64,000 nt of DNA from positions 372,001 to 436,000 of the forward strand of contig NZ_BMSK01000004.1 of assembly GCF_014649115.1 (NCBI RefSeq), in the 5' to 3' direction. The stretch is from Streptomyces eurythermus. Lineage in GTDB: Bacteria > Actinomycetota > Actinomycetes > Streptomycetales > Streptomycetaceae. The position numbers and the translations under genes were made by a program. Below the pieces are notes generated by a model. It saw only the letters and a program-made list of their open reading frames with translations, did not search any database and was not told the DNA's origin. Positions 39,615 to 47,822 of the stretch are shown here, in pieces (the first letter of the stretch is position 1; every line of letters begins with the position of its first letter).

Positions 39615-40190
39615 AGTGCTCCAGACCGCCGTGGTTTGGTGTATTCACACCGTACTACGCAGATTGTCCGGATAGCCGGGCCATTACTCCGGCCGGGGGT
39701 GTTTCGAACACAAGGGCCGGAACCGCCCGTCGGCCCCCTCGGCCGGAAGGACCGCGCCCGCCCGGCCGGAAGGGCGCGCGCACCGCCGGACGGCCGGGCC
39801 GGCGCTGTTCGGCCGGGCCCCGTTCATCACCCCGCAATCCGGCCAACCGTGAATCGGCGTTAGGAAGCTCACGTTTAGCGGCCCGCTGCGGTAAATCGCC
39901 CGTACCGCGGAACCCGACGGCTCATCAACTCGCTGCGGTATGGCGGGATTAGGTCAAACAGCCAACCGAACGTTATCATCTGGTTACCTCGCCGGTATCG
40001 ATCCGTTATCACCGTGATCATAAGGTGACTTTCGTTCTCACCGCGCAAGGGAATTCCCCTCCGTCGCCGGCGCACACGACGGGGGAAGCGGGGCCGGCCA
40101 ACGATATTTCTCATTGTTCTCCCGGGGCCCCGAGGTATGTCCGATCGGCATTTCCGCGGGCAGCATCAGCACAAAGACGGGGAAAAATTC
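39615..40190. promoter_or_regulatory. Divergent control region of qcrA1 and the carbazole operon
   Basis: About 575 bases without a gene, less GC-rich than the rest. On the qcrA1 side GGTGT-ATTC-ACACC (39638-39651) is an inverted repeat near the start. On the cluster side are CGTTATC at 39971, GGTTACC at 39982-39988 and GATCCGTTATC at 40000-40010; the last two also occur upstream of the P450 gene. No -35/-10 pair could be fixed. Confidence 0.55.
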
Positions 40191-41186
40191 GTGTCACAAA
40201 CTCGCATTGTCGACGTGGTTAATTTCATGCCGGAGCGGGTGGTCAGTAACAGCGAGCTGCCGAGCGAGGGCGGCGACCTCAGCGACCACGCTTTCTTCGC
40301 GGGCGTGCACGAGCGGCGCTTCGCCTGGCCCGACTACACATCAGCCCAGCTGGGCGCCAAGGCACTCGAGAAGCTCCTGGAGCGCAACGGCGTACCGGCG
40401 GCCGACGTCGATCTCATCATCTGCGCCTCCCAGCTGAACGACGCCTTCTCACCCGGCACGGGCACGGCCATCCAGTACGCGGTCGGCGCCACCAAGGCGG
40501 CCGTGCTCCAGGTGGACAACGGCTGCTGCTCCTGGATCTCCTCCATCAACACGGCCCGGGCCTTCATCGACTCGGGCCAGTACCGTACGGTCGCGGTGGT
40601 CACGGTCACCAACTTCGTCTCCCGCCTCGAGGAGTTCCAGAAGGCGCCCGAGTCCCGGGTCCTCGGTGACGGCGCGTCCGCCACCCTCGTCACGGCCGGC
40701 GACGAACCGACCATCCTCTCCATCCACGAGCAGGCCTTCGGGGAGAACTGGGGAGCGCTCAAGGTCGAGCCGGACACCGTCGACGGCATGGAGATCCCCT
40801 ACTGGTCGGCCGGCTCCGGCGCGCTCACCGTGAAGTTCGACCAGTCCATGCTGGCGCGTCTGTACACCATCACCATGGAACAGCTTCCCCAGGCGGTCGA
40901 CATCGCGCTGGAGAAGGCCGGTGTGGAGAACAAGGACATCTCTTTCCTGATCACCCACCAGCCGAACGAGAAATACGTCGCGGAGTGGCGCAAGCGCTGC
41001 GGATTCGACGATTCCCGGGCGCATGACACCCTCGGCACCTACGGCAACATGTTCCAGGGCACTCTTCCGGTGACGTTCGCCGATGCCCTCGACAAGAAGA
41101 TGATCGCGCCCGGCGACCTCATCGCGTTCGCGACCTTCTCGCACGGCGGAGAACTCGTCGGTTCCATGGTCTGGCGCTGGAACTGA
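40191..41186 (+). CDS. cqsB1: KAS III-like carbazole condensing enzyme (CqsB1 type)
   Basis: A 331-residue ketosynthase III-fold enzyme. The Cys-His-Asn triad is intact: Cys112 in DNGCCS, His256 in THQPNE and Asn286 in TYGNMFQG. In the carquinostatin pathway CqsB1 joins the indole-derived alpha-hydroxy-beta-keto acid to 3-hydroxybutyryl-ACP with loss of CO2, building the carbon frame of the third ring. The GTG at 40191 is chosen because GGGGA lies upstream and the conserved start SQTRIVDVVNFMP follows. First gene of seven on the + strand. Its sequence is unlike the FabH further along, as expected for a different substrate. Confidence 0.85.
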   Translation: MSQTRIVDVVNFMPERVVSNSELPSEGGDLSDHAFFAGVHERRFAWPDYTSAQLGAKALEKLLERNGVPAADVDLIICASQLNDAFSPGTGTAIQYAVGATKAAVLQVDNGCCSWISSINTARAFIDSGQYRTVAVVTVTNFVSRLEEFQKAPESRVLGDGASATLVTAGDEPTILSIHEQAFGENWGALKVEPDTVDGMEIPYWSAGSGALTVKFDQSMLARLYTITMEQLPQAVDIALEKAGVENKDISFLITHQPNEKYVAEWRKRCGFDDSRAHDTLGTYGNMFQGTLPVTFADALDKKMIAPGDLIAFATFSHGGELVGSMVWRWN

Positions 41187-41268
41187 CTTTCCGGGGCATC
41201 CCCGCCTGCCCGTTCCCCTCCCCTTCCCTTCATTTCGTTCATTCTTTTACCACTGCATGAGGAGAAGT

Positions 41269-41949
41269 ATGTCCCAGCGCGTTCCCGACGAGTCGGGTCT
41301 GGCCCAGAACTACGTCCTGGACCGGTCGGATCTCGAGGGCCTGGACCTGGTGTGGAACGAGAACACCGGCATGGACGACATGATGAAGCTCATGGAGAGC
41401 AAGACGAAGGAGACGTACGACCACGGCGAGATCTTCGGTCAGTACTGCTCCCTCGCCGAGCACATCAACGTCCCCTACGACATCGTCTTCGAGTACGCGG
41501 CCAACGCCCGCTCCCTGGAGGAGTGGACGTACAGCATCCGCAACATGAAGCACCTCGGCGGCGGTCTGTACCGCGCGGACGAGATGATCCAGCCGAACAC
41601 GGACATCTACATCCGCGCCGACGCCCAGAAGGGCCCCGAGCACGGTCTCGTGGTCTACCCGTGCGCCTGGGACCAGGGCCACGAGCTGTGGATGCGCTAC
41701 TACATGACGATCATCGACTCGTCGAAGGTGCTGAACAAGCCGGGCACCGTGGTGCTGTGGACCAACTGCAAGCACCCGTACTACGACCGTACGACGGAGA
41801 ACGTCCCGGACTACATCGCCGAGGGCCGGGCGCGCACCGACCGCGTCTGGGTCGGTGACATCTGGCCCGTCTTCCACGCCGGCCACAGCATCGAGATGGG
41901 CAACCTCAAGCGGATCCTGGAGCACCGCTTCGGCGCCGACAAGGCCTGA
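41269..41949 (+). CDS. cqsB2: SRPBCC-type carbazole cyclase (CqsB2 type)
   Basis: A 226-residue helix-grip protein with EHINVPYDIVFEYAANARSLEEWTYSIRNMKHLGGGLYRADEM, the START-like cavity fold. In carquinostatin synthesis CqsB2 catalyses an oxidative, deprotonation-initiated cyclisation that closes the tricyclic carbazole; this assignment comes from position next to the CqsB1-like gene and from the fold. The ATG at 41269 has AGGAG five bases before it; an ATG twelve bases upstream lacks one. Confidence 0.8.
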   Translation: MSQRVPDESGLAQNYVLDRSDLEGLDLVWNENTGMDDMMKLMESKTKETYDHGEIFGQYCSLAEHINVPYDIVFEYAANARSLEEWTYSIRNMKHLGGGLYRADEMIQPNTDIYIRADAQKGPEHGLVVYPCAWDQGHELWMRYYMTIIDSSKVLNKPGTVVLWTNCKHPYYDRTTENVPDYIAEGRARTDRVWVGDIWPVFHAGHSIEMGNLKRILEHRFGADKA

Positions 41950-42021
41950 GGCCCGCCGCGGGGCGGCCCCGGCCGCCCCGCCTCGCACCACGACGAAGCA
42001 CACGCCACACATGGGGGATTA

Positions 42022-43800
42022 ATGCGGCTGGCCGATGCCTTGGTCACGGTTCTGCGCGATCTGGACACCGGATACGTTTTCGGCGTCAGTGGCGCGAACA
42101 TCGAACACGTCCACGATGCGATCGACAGGCTCGGCCAGGGCCGTCTGACGTCCGTGCTGGCGAAGCGGGAGGACGGGGCGGCGAACATGGCGGACGCCCG
42201 CGCCCGGGTGCACCGCACCCTGGGGGTGTGCTGTTCGACCTCCGGCGGCGGGATGATGAACCTGGTCGCCGGACTGGCCGAGTCCCACGCGGAGTCGGTG
42301 CCGGTCCTCGCGCTGGTCGGGCAGCCGCCGGCCGCCCTGGACGGCCGGGGCTCCTTCCAGGACTCCTCCGGGATCGGCCGGACCGTGGACGGCCAGGCCC
42401 TGCTGGAGGCCATCACCAAGAAGACCGTCCGGGTCACCGGGGCGGAGGGCTTCTGGGACCTGCTGCGCGACGCCGTCTCCACCTGCCTGAGCGGCCGCAA
42501 GGGCCCGGTGGCCCTGCTGCTGCCCCGGGACGTCTACGAACTCGAGGTCGGTGACGTCCCGGCCGACTGGCCGGACCACCTCGGCGCCTTCATCGAGCCC
42601 GAACCGCTGCCCGAGCAGGAGGTGTCCGCCCTCCTCGGCCGGCTGCGCGAGGCCAGTGCCCCGGTGCTGCTGCTCGGACACGGCAACCGCCGCTCCTGCG
42701 ACCCCGAGGCGGTGCGCGTCTTCGCCGAGCGCACCCGGATACCCGTGGTGACCACCATGGGCGCGCGCGGCGAGTTCCCCAACGACAGCGACCTGTACCT
42801 GGGCGTCGTCGGCGAGGGCGGCCACCCCTCGGCCGCCGAGTACGTGGCCAAGTCGGACTTCGTGGTCCTGGTGGGCACCGGACTGGCCATGATGACCCGG
42901 CGGGCGCTCGGCGACTGGGACCCGGCACGGGCCGGCGCGGTCAACATCGACCTCGGTGAGATCGAGCGCTCGGGCCTGGCGGACACCACGGTCCGCGGGG
43001 ACATCGGCGAGGTGTTCCGGCTGCTGGAACGGCTGCGCGCGGAGCGCCCCTTCACGGCCCCGCCGGTCACCGGCTACGAGCAGACCCGCTTCGTGGCCCG
43101 GCCCGCCGTGCCCGTCCCGGGGCGCACCGGCGAGCGGGACGAGGACGCGCTGCTGCAGAGCGAGGCCGTCCGGCTGCTCCAGGAACACCTGCCGCAGGAC
43201 GGCCACCTGCTCTACGACGCGGGGAACTGCGCCGTCGCCGCCATGCACTACGGGTCGGTCCCGGCCGGCTCCTCCTCCACCATCGCGCTGGGCATGGGCG
43301 GCATGGGCTACAGCGTCGGGGCGGCCGTCGGCGCCCAGCTGGGCTCCCCGGAGGGCACCCGGACCGTGGTGTTCTGCGGTGACGGGGCGTTCCTGATGAG
43401 CGGCCTGGAGACGCACACCGCCGTGGAACTGGGCCTGCCCATCCTGTACGTCGTCTTCAACAACGGCATGCACGGCATGTGCGCCACACGCCAGCAGCGG
43501 TTCTTCGACTCCCGGATCACCACCGTGGACTACACACCCGTCGACGTGTGCACGGTGGCGCGGGGCCTCGGCACCGCGGACCGGCTGTGGGTCGGCAGCG
43601 CCGGCACCGCCGCCGAGCTGACCCGGCAGCTGGACGCGTACCGGCGCCACGCGCATCTGCCCGGGGTCCTCGAACTGAGGCTCACCGTGGAGGAGGAGCC
43701 GCCCTTCGCCTCCTTCCTGCCCGCCGACGCCCCCACCGTGCCGGTGCCCCGGCAACGACAGGCCGCCGTCTCGTACGAGATGACCGGCAGCGCCCTCTGA
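42022..43800 (+). CDS. cqsB3: Thiamine diphosphate-dependent acyloin-forming enzyme
   Basis: A 592-residue acetolactate-synthase-like enzyme. The activating Glu50 in AKREDGAANMA and the ThDP/metal motif GDG at 453-455 with NN at 480-481 are both present. In the neocarazostatin pathway the homologue (NzsH) couples indole-3-pyruvate with pyruvate, giving the acyloin acid used by the condensing enzyme. GGGGGA precedes the ATG. A role in branched-chain amino acid synthesis is unlikely given the gene set. Confidence 0.85.
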   Translation: MRLADALVTVLRDLDTGYVFGVSGANIEHVHDAIDRLGQGRLTSVLAKREDGAANMADARARVHRTLGVCCSTSGGGMMNLVAGLAESHAESVPVLALVGQPPAALDGRGSFQDSSGIGRTVDGQALLEAITKKTVRVTGAEGFWDLLRDAVSTCLSGRKGPVALLLPRDVYELEVGDVPADWPDHLGAFIEPEPLPEQEVSALLGRLREASAPVLLLGHGNRRSCDPEAVRVFAERTRIPVVTTMGARGEFPNDSDLYLGVVGEGGHPSAAEYVAKSDFVVLVGTGLAMMTRRALGDWDPARAGAVNIDLGEIERSGLADTTVRGDIGEVFRLLERLRAERPFTAPPVTGYEQTRFVARPAVPVPGRTGERDEDALLQSEAVRLLQEHLPQDGHLLYDAGNCAVAAMHYGSVPAGSSSTIALGMGGMGYSVGAAVGAQLGSPEGTRTVVFCGDGAFLMSGLETHTAVELGLPILYVVFNNGMHGMCATRQQRFFDSRITTVDYTPVDVCTVARGLGTADRLWVGSAGTAAELTRQLDAYRRHAHLPGVLELRLTVEEEPPFASFLPADAPTVPVPRQRQAAVSYEMTGSAL

Positions 43801-43910
43801 CGCGTCGCCCTCCGTACGCCTTCGTCCGCCGTTCCCCGTGACGCACCCCGCCGCCGCATCCGGCCGAGCGGGGCCGCGGGGACGCGCGGACCCCATCGGA
43901 AAGAACTCAC

Positions 43911-44924
43911 ATGACAGTGCAAGAGCTGGACCTCGCAGGAATCACGGACTCCGGGCTGCGCGCCGACTACATCGCGAGCTCCCAGCTGTTCCGCAAGATC
44001 GGGCGGGGCCGCTTCCTCGGCCGCTACATGATGCACCCGGCCAAGCGGCCCTACTTCGACACCTTCTTCTCCTTCGTCTGCTACATCGACGACCTGGCCG
44101 ACGACATCAACCTCAGCGTCGACGTCCGGGCCCGCCGGCTGGACGAGTGGCAGCAGACCTACCTGGCCATCGCCAAGGGCGAGGAAGTGAAGAGCGACCA
44201 CCCGCTGTCGCTGTCGGAGCAGACGGACGCCGCCCTCGCCCGCGCCCTGGTCCACACCCTGCGCACCTGGGACCTGCCCTACCTGCGCGTGCCCGAGTTC
44301 GTCGACGGCCACCGCAAGGCGCTGACGACGTACGAGTACGCGAACGAGGAGGAGCTGGACGACTTCCTGGAGACGGTCACGCTGCTGCCCGCGATCTGGA
44401 TCAACCAGATCTTCGAGCCGCTGAGCGAGGACGCCGAGGAGCTGTGCCGGCACACCATCACGGCCTTCCAGCTGCTGGACTTCATCTGGGACCTGCGCGA
44501 GGACCTGGACCTGGGCCGGCTGTACCTCCCGCTGGACCACCTCGCCCGCTTCGGCCTGACCCGGGCGGACCTGGACCGCCAGATCGGCAGCGGCTACATC
44601 AGCGACTCGCTGCGCGAGCTGATCCAGTTCGAGATCGACATCGCCCGGAAGCACCTGGACGCCGGCCGCTCATGGCCGCAGACGCTGCACCCGACGGCGC
44701 GGATCTTCATGGAGACCGACATCCAGACGCACGACTCCATGTTCCCGGAGATGATCAAGGACGACTACGCGTTCTTCAAGAACCCCCGGCGCGGCATCGA
44801 CTTCGTCTCGGGCCGGATGATCCCGCGCACGGCCAAGGCCATCGCCCGCGCCCGCAAGGCCAGCCAGCAGGCCACCCGCGCCGGCTACCGCATCCGGCCG
44901 CCGTACCGGGGCACCGGGGCATGA
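43911..44924 (+). CDS. cqsB4: Phytoene-synthase-like carbazole prenyltransferase
   Basis: A 337-residue squalene/phytoene-synthase-fold enzyme with Asp-rich motifs DDLADD (60-65) and D190/D194 in DFIWDLREDLDLGR. Homologues NzsG and CqsB4 attach dimethylallyl (or related) groups to a carbazole nucleus, an unusual job for this fold. With no other terpene or carotenoid gene nearby, and idi in the cluster, a head-to-head condensing role is rejected. GGAAAG precedes the ATG. It overlaps the next gene by four bases (ATGA). Confidence 0.85.
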   Translation: MTVQELDLAGITDSGLRADYIASSQLFRKIGRGRFLGRYMMHPAKRPYFDTFFSFVCYIDDLADDINLSVDVRARRLDEWQQTYLAIAKGEEVKSDHPLSLSEQTDAALARALVHTLRTWDLPYLRVPEFVDGHRKALTTYEYANEEELDDFLETVTLLPAIWINQIFEPLSEDAEELCRHTITAFQLLDFIWDLREDLDLGRLYLPLDHLARFGLTRADLDRQIGSGYISDSLRELIQFEIDIARKHLDAGRSWPQTLHPTARIFMETDIQTHDSMFPEMIKDDYAFFKNPRRGIDFVSGRMIPRTAKAIARARKASQQATRAGYRIRPPYRGTGA

Positions 44925-45931
44925 CCCGCGGGGCGATCCTGAGCGGCCTGGGCACCTGGCTCCCGCCGCGGGTGGTCACCAACGACATGCTCTCGTCGGA
45001 ACTGGACACCTCCGACGAGTGGATCCGGACCCGCACCGGCATCGCCCGGCGGCACATCGCGTCGCCGGGCATGAGCACCGGTCACCTCGCCACCGAGGCG
45101 GCGCGCCGGGCGCTGAAGTCGGCCGGCACCGACCGCGTGGACGTCGTCATCGTCGCCACGAGCACCCCGGACCGCCCCTGCCCCGCGACCGCCCCGGTGG
45201 TCGCCTCCTCGCTCGGGCTGACCGGGACCGGCGCCTTCGACGTGGCCGCGGTGTGCACGGGCTTCGTGTACGCGCTGGCCACCGCGGCGGGACTGATCAC
45301 CGGTCAGGTCGCGGACAGCGCCCTGGTGATCGGCGCGGACACCTTCTCCACCATCCTCGACCCGCACGACCGCACCACCCGGGTGATCTTCGGCGACGGC
45401 GCCGGCGCGGCCGTACTGCGCGCTGGCGACCCTTCCGAGGAAGGCGCCCTGCGCGGCTTCGACCTGGGCAGCGACGGCACGGGCGTGGACCTCATCACGG
45501 TGCCCGGCGGGGGCTCCGAACAGCGGCTGAGCGGGGCCGAGGCCGCCCCGGGCGACGGCTGGTTCCACATGGACGGCCCGCAGGTCTTCACCCGTGCCGT
45601 CCGGTACATGACCGGGTCGGTGCGCAAGGTCCTGGACGCCGCCGCGCTGGCCCCCGAGGACCTCGCCCACCTGGTCCCGCACCAGGCGAACGTCAGGATC
45701 CTCGACACCTGCGCCCGGGAACTCGGGCTGCCCGCCGAGCGCGTCGTGAAGAACATCGACCGGGTCGGCAACACCGTGGCCGCCTCCATCCCGCTCGCGC
45801 TCGCCGCGGGTGCGGCCGACGGGCGGCTGCGGGCGGGCGACCCGGTGGTCCTCACCGGCTTCGGCGGCGGTCTGACCTGGGGCTCGGCACTGCTCACCTG
45901 GCCCGGCGGCCTCACGGTGATCGACGGCTGA
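44921..45931 (+). CDS. 3-oxoacyl-ACP synthase III (FabH type)
   Basis: A 336-residue KAS III with the triad Cys112 (AVCTGF), His254 (PHQAN) and Asn284 (VGNTVAAS), closer to ordinary FabH than the first ketosynthase of the cluster. It would make acetoacetyl-ACP from acetyl-CoA and malonyl-ACP, to be reduced to the 3-hydroxybutyryl-ACP extender of the carbazole; the reductase is not in the cluster and may be the housekeeping FabG. The ATG overlaps the stop of the prenyltransferase gene. Fifth of the seven genes, corresponding by order to cqsB5. Confidence 0.85.
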   Translation: MTRGAILSGLGTWLPPRVVTNDMLSSELDTSDEWIRTRTGIARRHIASPGMSTGHLATEAARRALKSAGTDRVDVVIVATSTPDRPCPATAPVVASSLGLTGTGAFDVAAVCTGFVYALATAAGLITGQVADSALVIGADTFSTILDPHDRTTRVIFGDGAGAAVLRAGDPSEEGALRGFDLGSDGTGVDLITVPGGGSEQRLSGAEAAPGDGWFHMDGPQVFTRAVRYMTGSVRKVLDAAALAPEDLAHLVPHQANVRILDTCARELGLPAERVVKNIDRVGNTVAASIPLALAAGAADGRLRAGDPVVLTGFGGGLTWGSALLTWPGGLTVIDG

Positions 45932-45957
45932 CGGCACCCTCCACAGAGAAGAGAATC

Positions 45958-46197
45958 ATGAACACCATCGACCAGAACCTGAAGGCGCTGCTCGACGAGC
46001 GGTTCCCCCAGTCCACCGACCGCCTCTTCGAGGGCGCGTCGTTCAAAGACGCCGGCATGGACTCGATGGGGGTCGTCGAGTTCATCGTGGCCCTGGAGCG
46101 GCAGTTCGGCACCCCGACGCTGAACGGCAACGAGCTCGGCGCCGACTCCACGCTCCAGGACGCGCGCGACCTGCTGACCTCGGTGGGCGTCGGCTGA
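45958..46197 (+). CDS. Dedicated acyl carrier protein
   Basis: A 79-residue ACP; Ser36 in GMDSMGVVEF is the phosphopantetheine site, with the family helices around it. It probably carries the acetoacetyl and 3-hydroxybutyryl groups for the condensing enzyme. The aminotransferase gene starts at its last base (TGATG), so translation is coupled. Corresponds by order to cqsB6. Confidence 0.9.
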   Translation: MNTIDQNLKALLDERFPQSTDRLFEGASFKDAGMDSMGVVEFIVALERQFGTPTLNGNELGADSTLQDARDLLTSVGVG

Positions 46198-47174
46198 TGC
46201 CCCAGCCGCATCGGCTCACCCTCAACGAACACCCGCTGCCGCCGCTCGACTCCGTCGCCGCCGAGATCGCCAGGCACGCCGCCTCGGTCAACCGGTACCC
46301 GGAGTTCTATCCCGAGCGGCTGCGCGGGATCGTCGCCGACTGGCTGGGGATGCCGGGCGAGCAGGTCGTGCTCGGCGCGGGATCCGTGGGCGTCGCGCTC
46401 CAGGCGCTCCAGGCGAGTGTGTCCGCCGGCGGGGGGCTGGCATACGGATGGCGCAACTTCGACGCCTATCCCCTGCTCGCCGACATGGTGGGGGCGCGCC
46501 GCGTCGAGGTGCCCCTGCTCCCGGGCGGGCACCAGGACCTCGACGCGCTGGCGAAGGCGGTCCAGGACGCGGACGCGGTCATCGTGTGCAACCCGCACAA
46601 CCCGACCGGCCAACTGGTCCCCGGCGACGAGCTGAAGGAGTTCATCGCCCGGGTCCCCGAGCACGTCCTGGTGGTCCTGGACGAGGCGTACATCGAGTTC
46701 GTCGCCCCGTCCGGCCGTACGGACTCGCTGGGCTGGATCCGTCAGTTCCCGAACCTGCTGGTGCTGCGCACCTTCTCCAAGGCGTGGGGGCTGGCCAACA
46801 TGCGCGTCGGGTACGGCGTGACGTCCCCCGGGTGGGCCGAGAGGATCGGCCGGTACCAGCTGCCGTACGCCCTGAGCACCCTGTCGGCGGTGGCGGTGGA
46901 GACGTCCCTGGGGGCCCAGCCGGAGCTCGAGGAGCGGATCGCCGTCATCGTCGGCGAGCGCGAGCGGCTGTCCGGCGGGCTGGTCCGCGGCGGCTGGAAG
47001 GTGCTGCCGAGCCACACCAACTTCCTGTGGCTGGACGAGCCGGAGCGTACCGAGGACATCCGCCTGGCCCTGGAGGGCGAGGGCGTCCAGGCCCGCTTCT
47101 ACGCCGGCGAGGGCGTCCGCGTCACCGTCGGCGACACCGACGCCAACGACAGCGTCCTGCGCGCCCTGGCCTAG
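46197..47174 (+). CDS. HisC-like aminotransferase, probably for tryptophan
   Basis: A 325-residue fold type I PLP aminotransferase related to histidinol-phosphate aminotransferase: YPEFYPERL, GSVGVALQAL, VCNPHNPTGQLV, VLDEAYIEFV and PLP Lys195 in TFSKAWGLANMRVGYG. In the cluster it most likely turns L-tryptophan into indole-3-pyruvate, the substrate of the ThDP enzyme; substrate specificity is inferred. Last gene of the + strand operon, followed by a bidirectional terminator. Corresponds by order to cqsB7. Confidence 0.82.
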   Translation: MPQPHRLTLNEHPLPPLDSVAAEIARHAASVNRYPEFYPERLRGIVADWLGMPGEQVVLGAGSVGVALQALQASVSAGGGLAYGWRNFDAYPLLADMVGARRVEVPLLPGGHQDLDALAKAVQDADAVIVCNPHNPTGQLVPGDELKEFIARVPEHVLVVLDEAYIEFVAPSGRTDSLGWIRQFPNLLVLRTFSKAWGLANMRVGYGVTSPGWAERIGRYQLPYALSTLSAVAVETSLGAQPELEERIAVIVGERERLSGGLVRGGWKVLPSHTNFLWLDEPERTEDIRLALEGEGVQARFYAGEGVRVTVGDTDANDSVLRALA

Positions 47175-47186
47175 CCGCTCACGCGA

Positions 47187-47227
47187 AAGAGCCGCTGCCC
47201 ACGGTCTCCCCGTGGGCAGCGGCTCTT
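47187..47227. terminator. Bidirectional terminator between the two cluster units
   Basis: A perfect 17-base stem, AAGAGCCGCTGCCCACG with its complement, around a seven-base loop. It lies between the convergent aminotransferase and idi genes. Confidence 0.8.
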
Positions 47228-47245
47228 GCGTGTGTCAGGGCGTGG

Positions 47246-47818
47246 TCACCAGCCGCCGCCCGGCGCGACGCGCCGTACGCCCGGCAGGGCCGCCTCCAGC
47301 ACGGTGGGGAACCAGGCCGAGAAGCTGGTCTCGGCCCGCAGCGCGGCCAGCTCCCCCGAGGTCACGAACCGGTAGTCGTGGATCTCGGCGGGGTCCGGCT
47401 CCGGGGTGTCCTTCACCAGGCCGACGAAGAGATGGTTGTACTCCTTCTCGACCAGGCCGGAGATCTCGTCCGGGTGCTCGTAGGTGACCGTGCCGGCCGG
47501 CTCCAGCGGGATCCCGTGCAGACCCAGCTCCTCGCCGACGCGGCGGGCCGCCGCCTGCTGCGCGGGCTCGTCCGGGTACGGATGCCCGCAGCAGGTGTTG
47601 GACCACACGCCCGGCGAGTGGTACTTCGTCAGCGCCCGCTGCTGGAGCAGCATGCGTCCCTCGGTGTCGAACAGGAACACCGAGAAGGCGCGGTGCAGAT
47701 GGCCGGGCGCCTGGTGCGCCGAGAGCTTCTCGGCGACACCGATCGTCCGGCCCTCCTCGTCGACGAGTTCGAGCAGGATCGGCTCCGCCGCGGGGCTGCC
47801 GGAGGTTTCCGTGGTCAT
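47246..47818 (-). CDS. idi: Isopentenyl-diphosphate isomerase, type I
   Basis: About 190 residues with a Nudix fold: HLHRAFSVFLFD, WSNTCCGHPYP (catalytic Cys), AAARRVGEELG and EHPDEISGLVEKEYNHLFVG (catalytic Glu). It equilibrates IPP and DMAPP, and so supplies the prenyl donor of the carbazole prenyltransferase. The ATG at 47818 starts four bases after the P450 stop; a TTG at 47830 is in frame and would overlap the P450 gene. Presence within the cluster argues for dedicated DMAPP supply. Confidence 0.92.
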   Translation of the reverse strand: MTTETSGSPAAEPILLELVDEEGRTIGVAEKLSAHQAPGHLHRAFSVFLFDTEGRMLLQQRALTKYHSPGVWSNTCCGHPYPDEPAQQAAARRVGEELGLHGIPLEPAGTVTYEHPDEISGLVEKEYNHLFVGLVKDTPEPDPAEIHDYRFVTSGELAALRAETSFSAWFPTVLEAALPGVRRVAPGGGW

Positions 47819-47822
47819 CGGA

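Noticed and set aside
42022..43800. Acetolactate synthase for branched-chain amino acids
   Set aside because: No small subunit gene and a position inside the carbazole operon; only the fold is shared.
43911..44924. Squalene or carotenoid synthesis
   Set aside because: The fold fits, but no desaturase, cyclase or polyprenyl synthase is near, while the whole carbazole gene set is.
46197..47174. Histidine biosynthesis aminotransferase
   Set aside because: No other his gene is present and it is translationally coupled to the cluster ACP.
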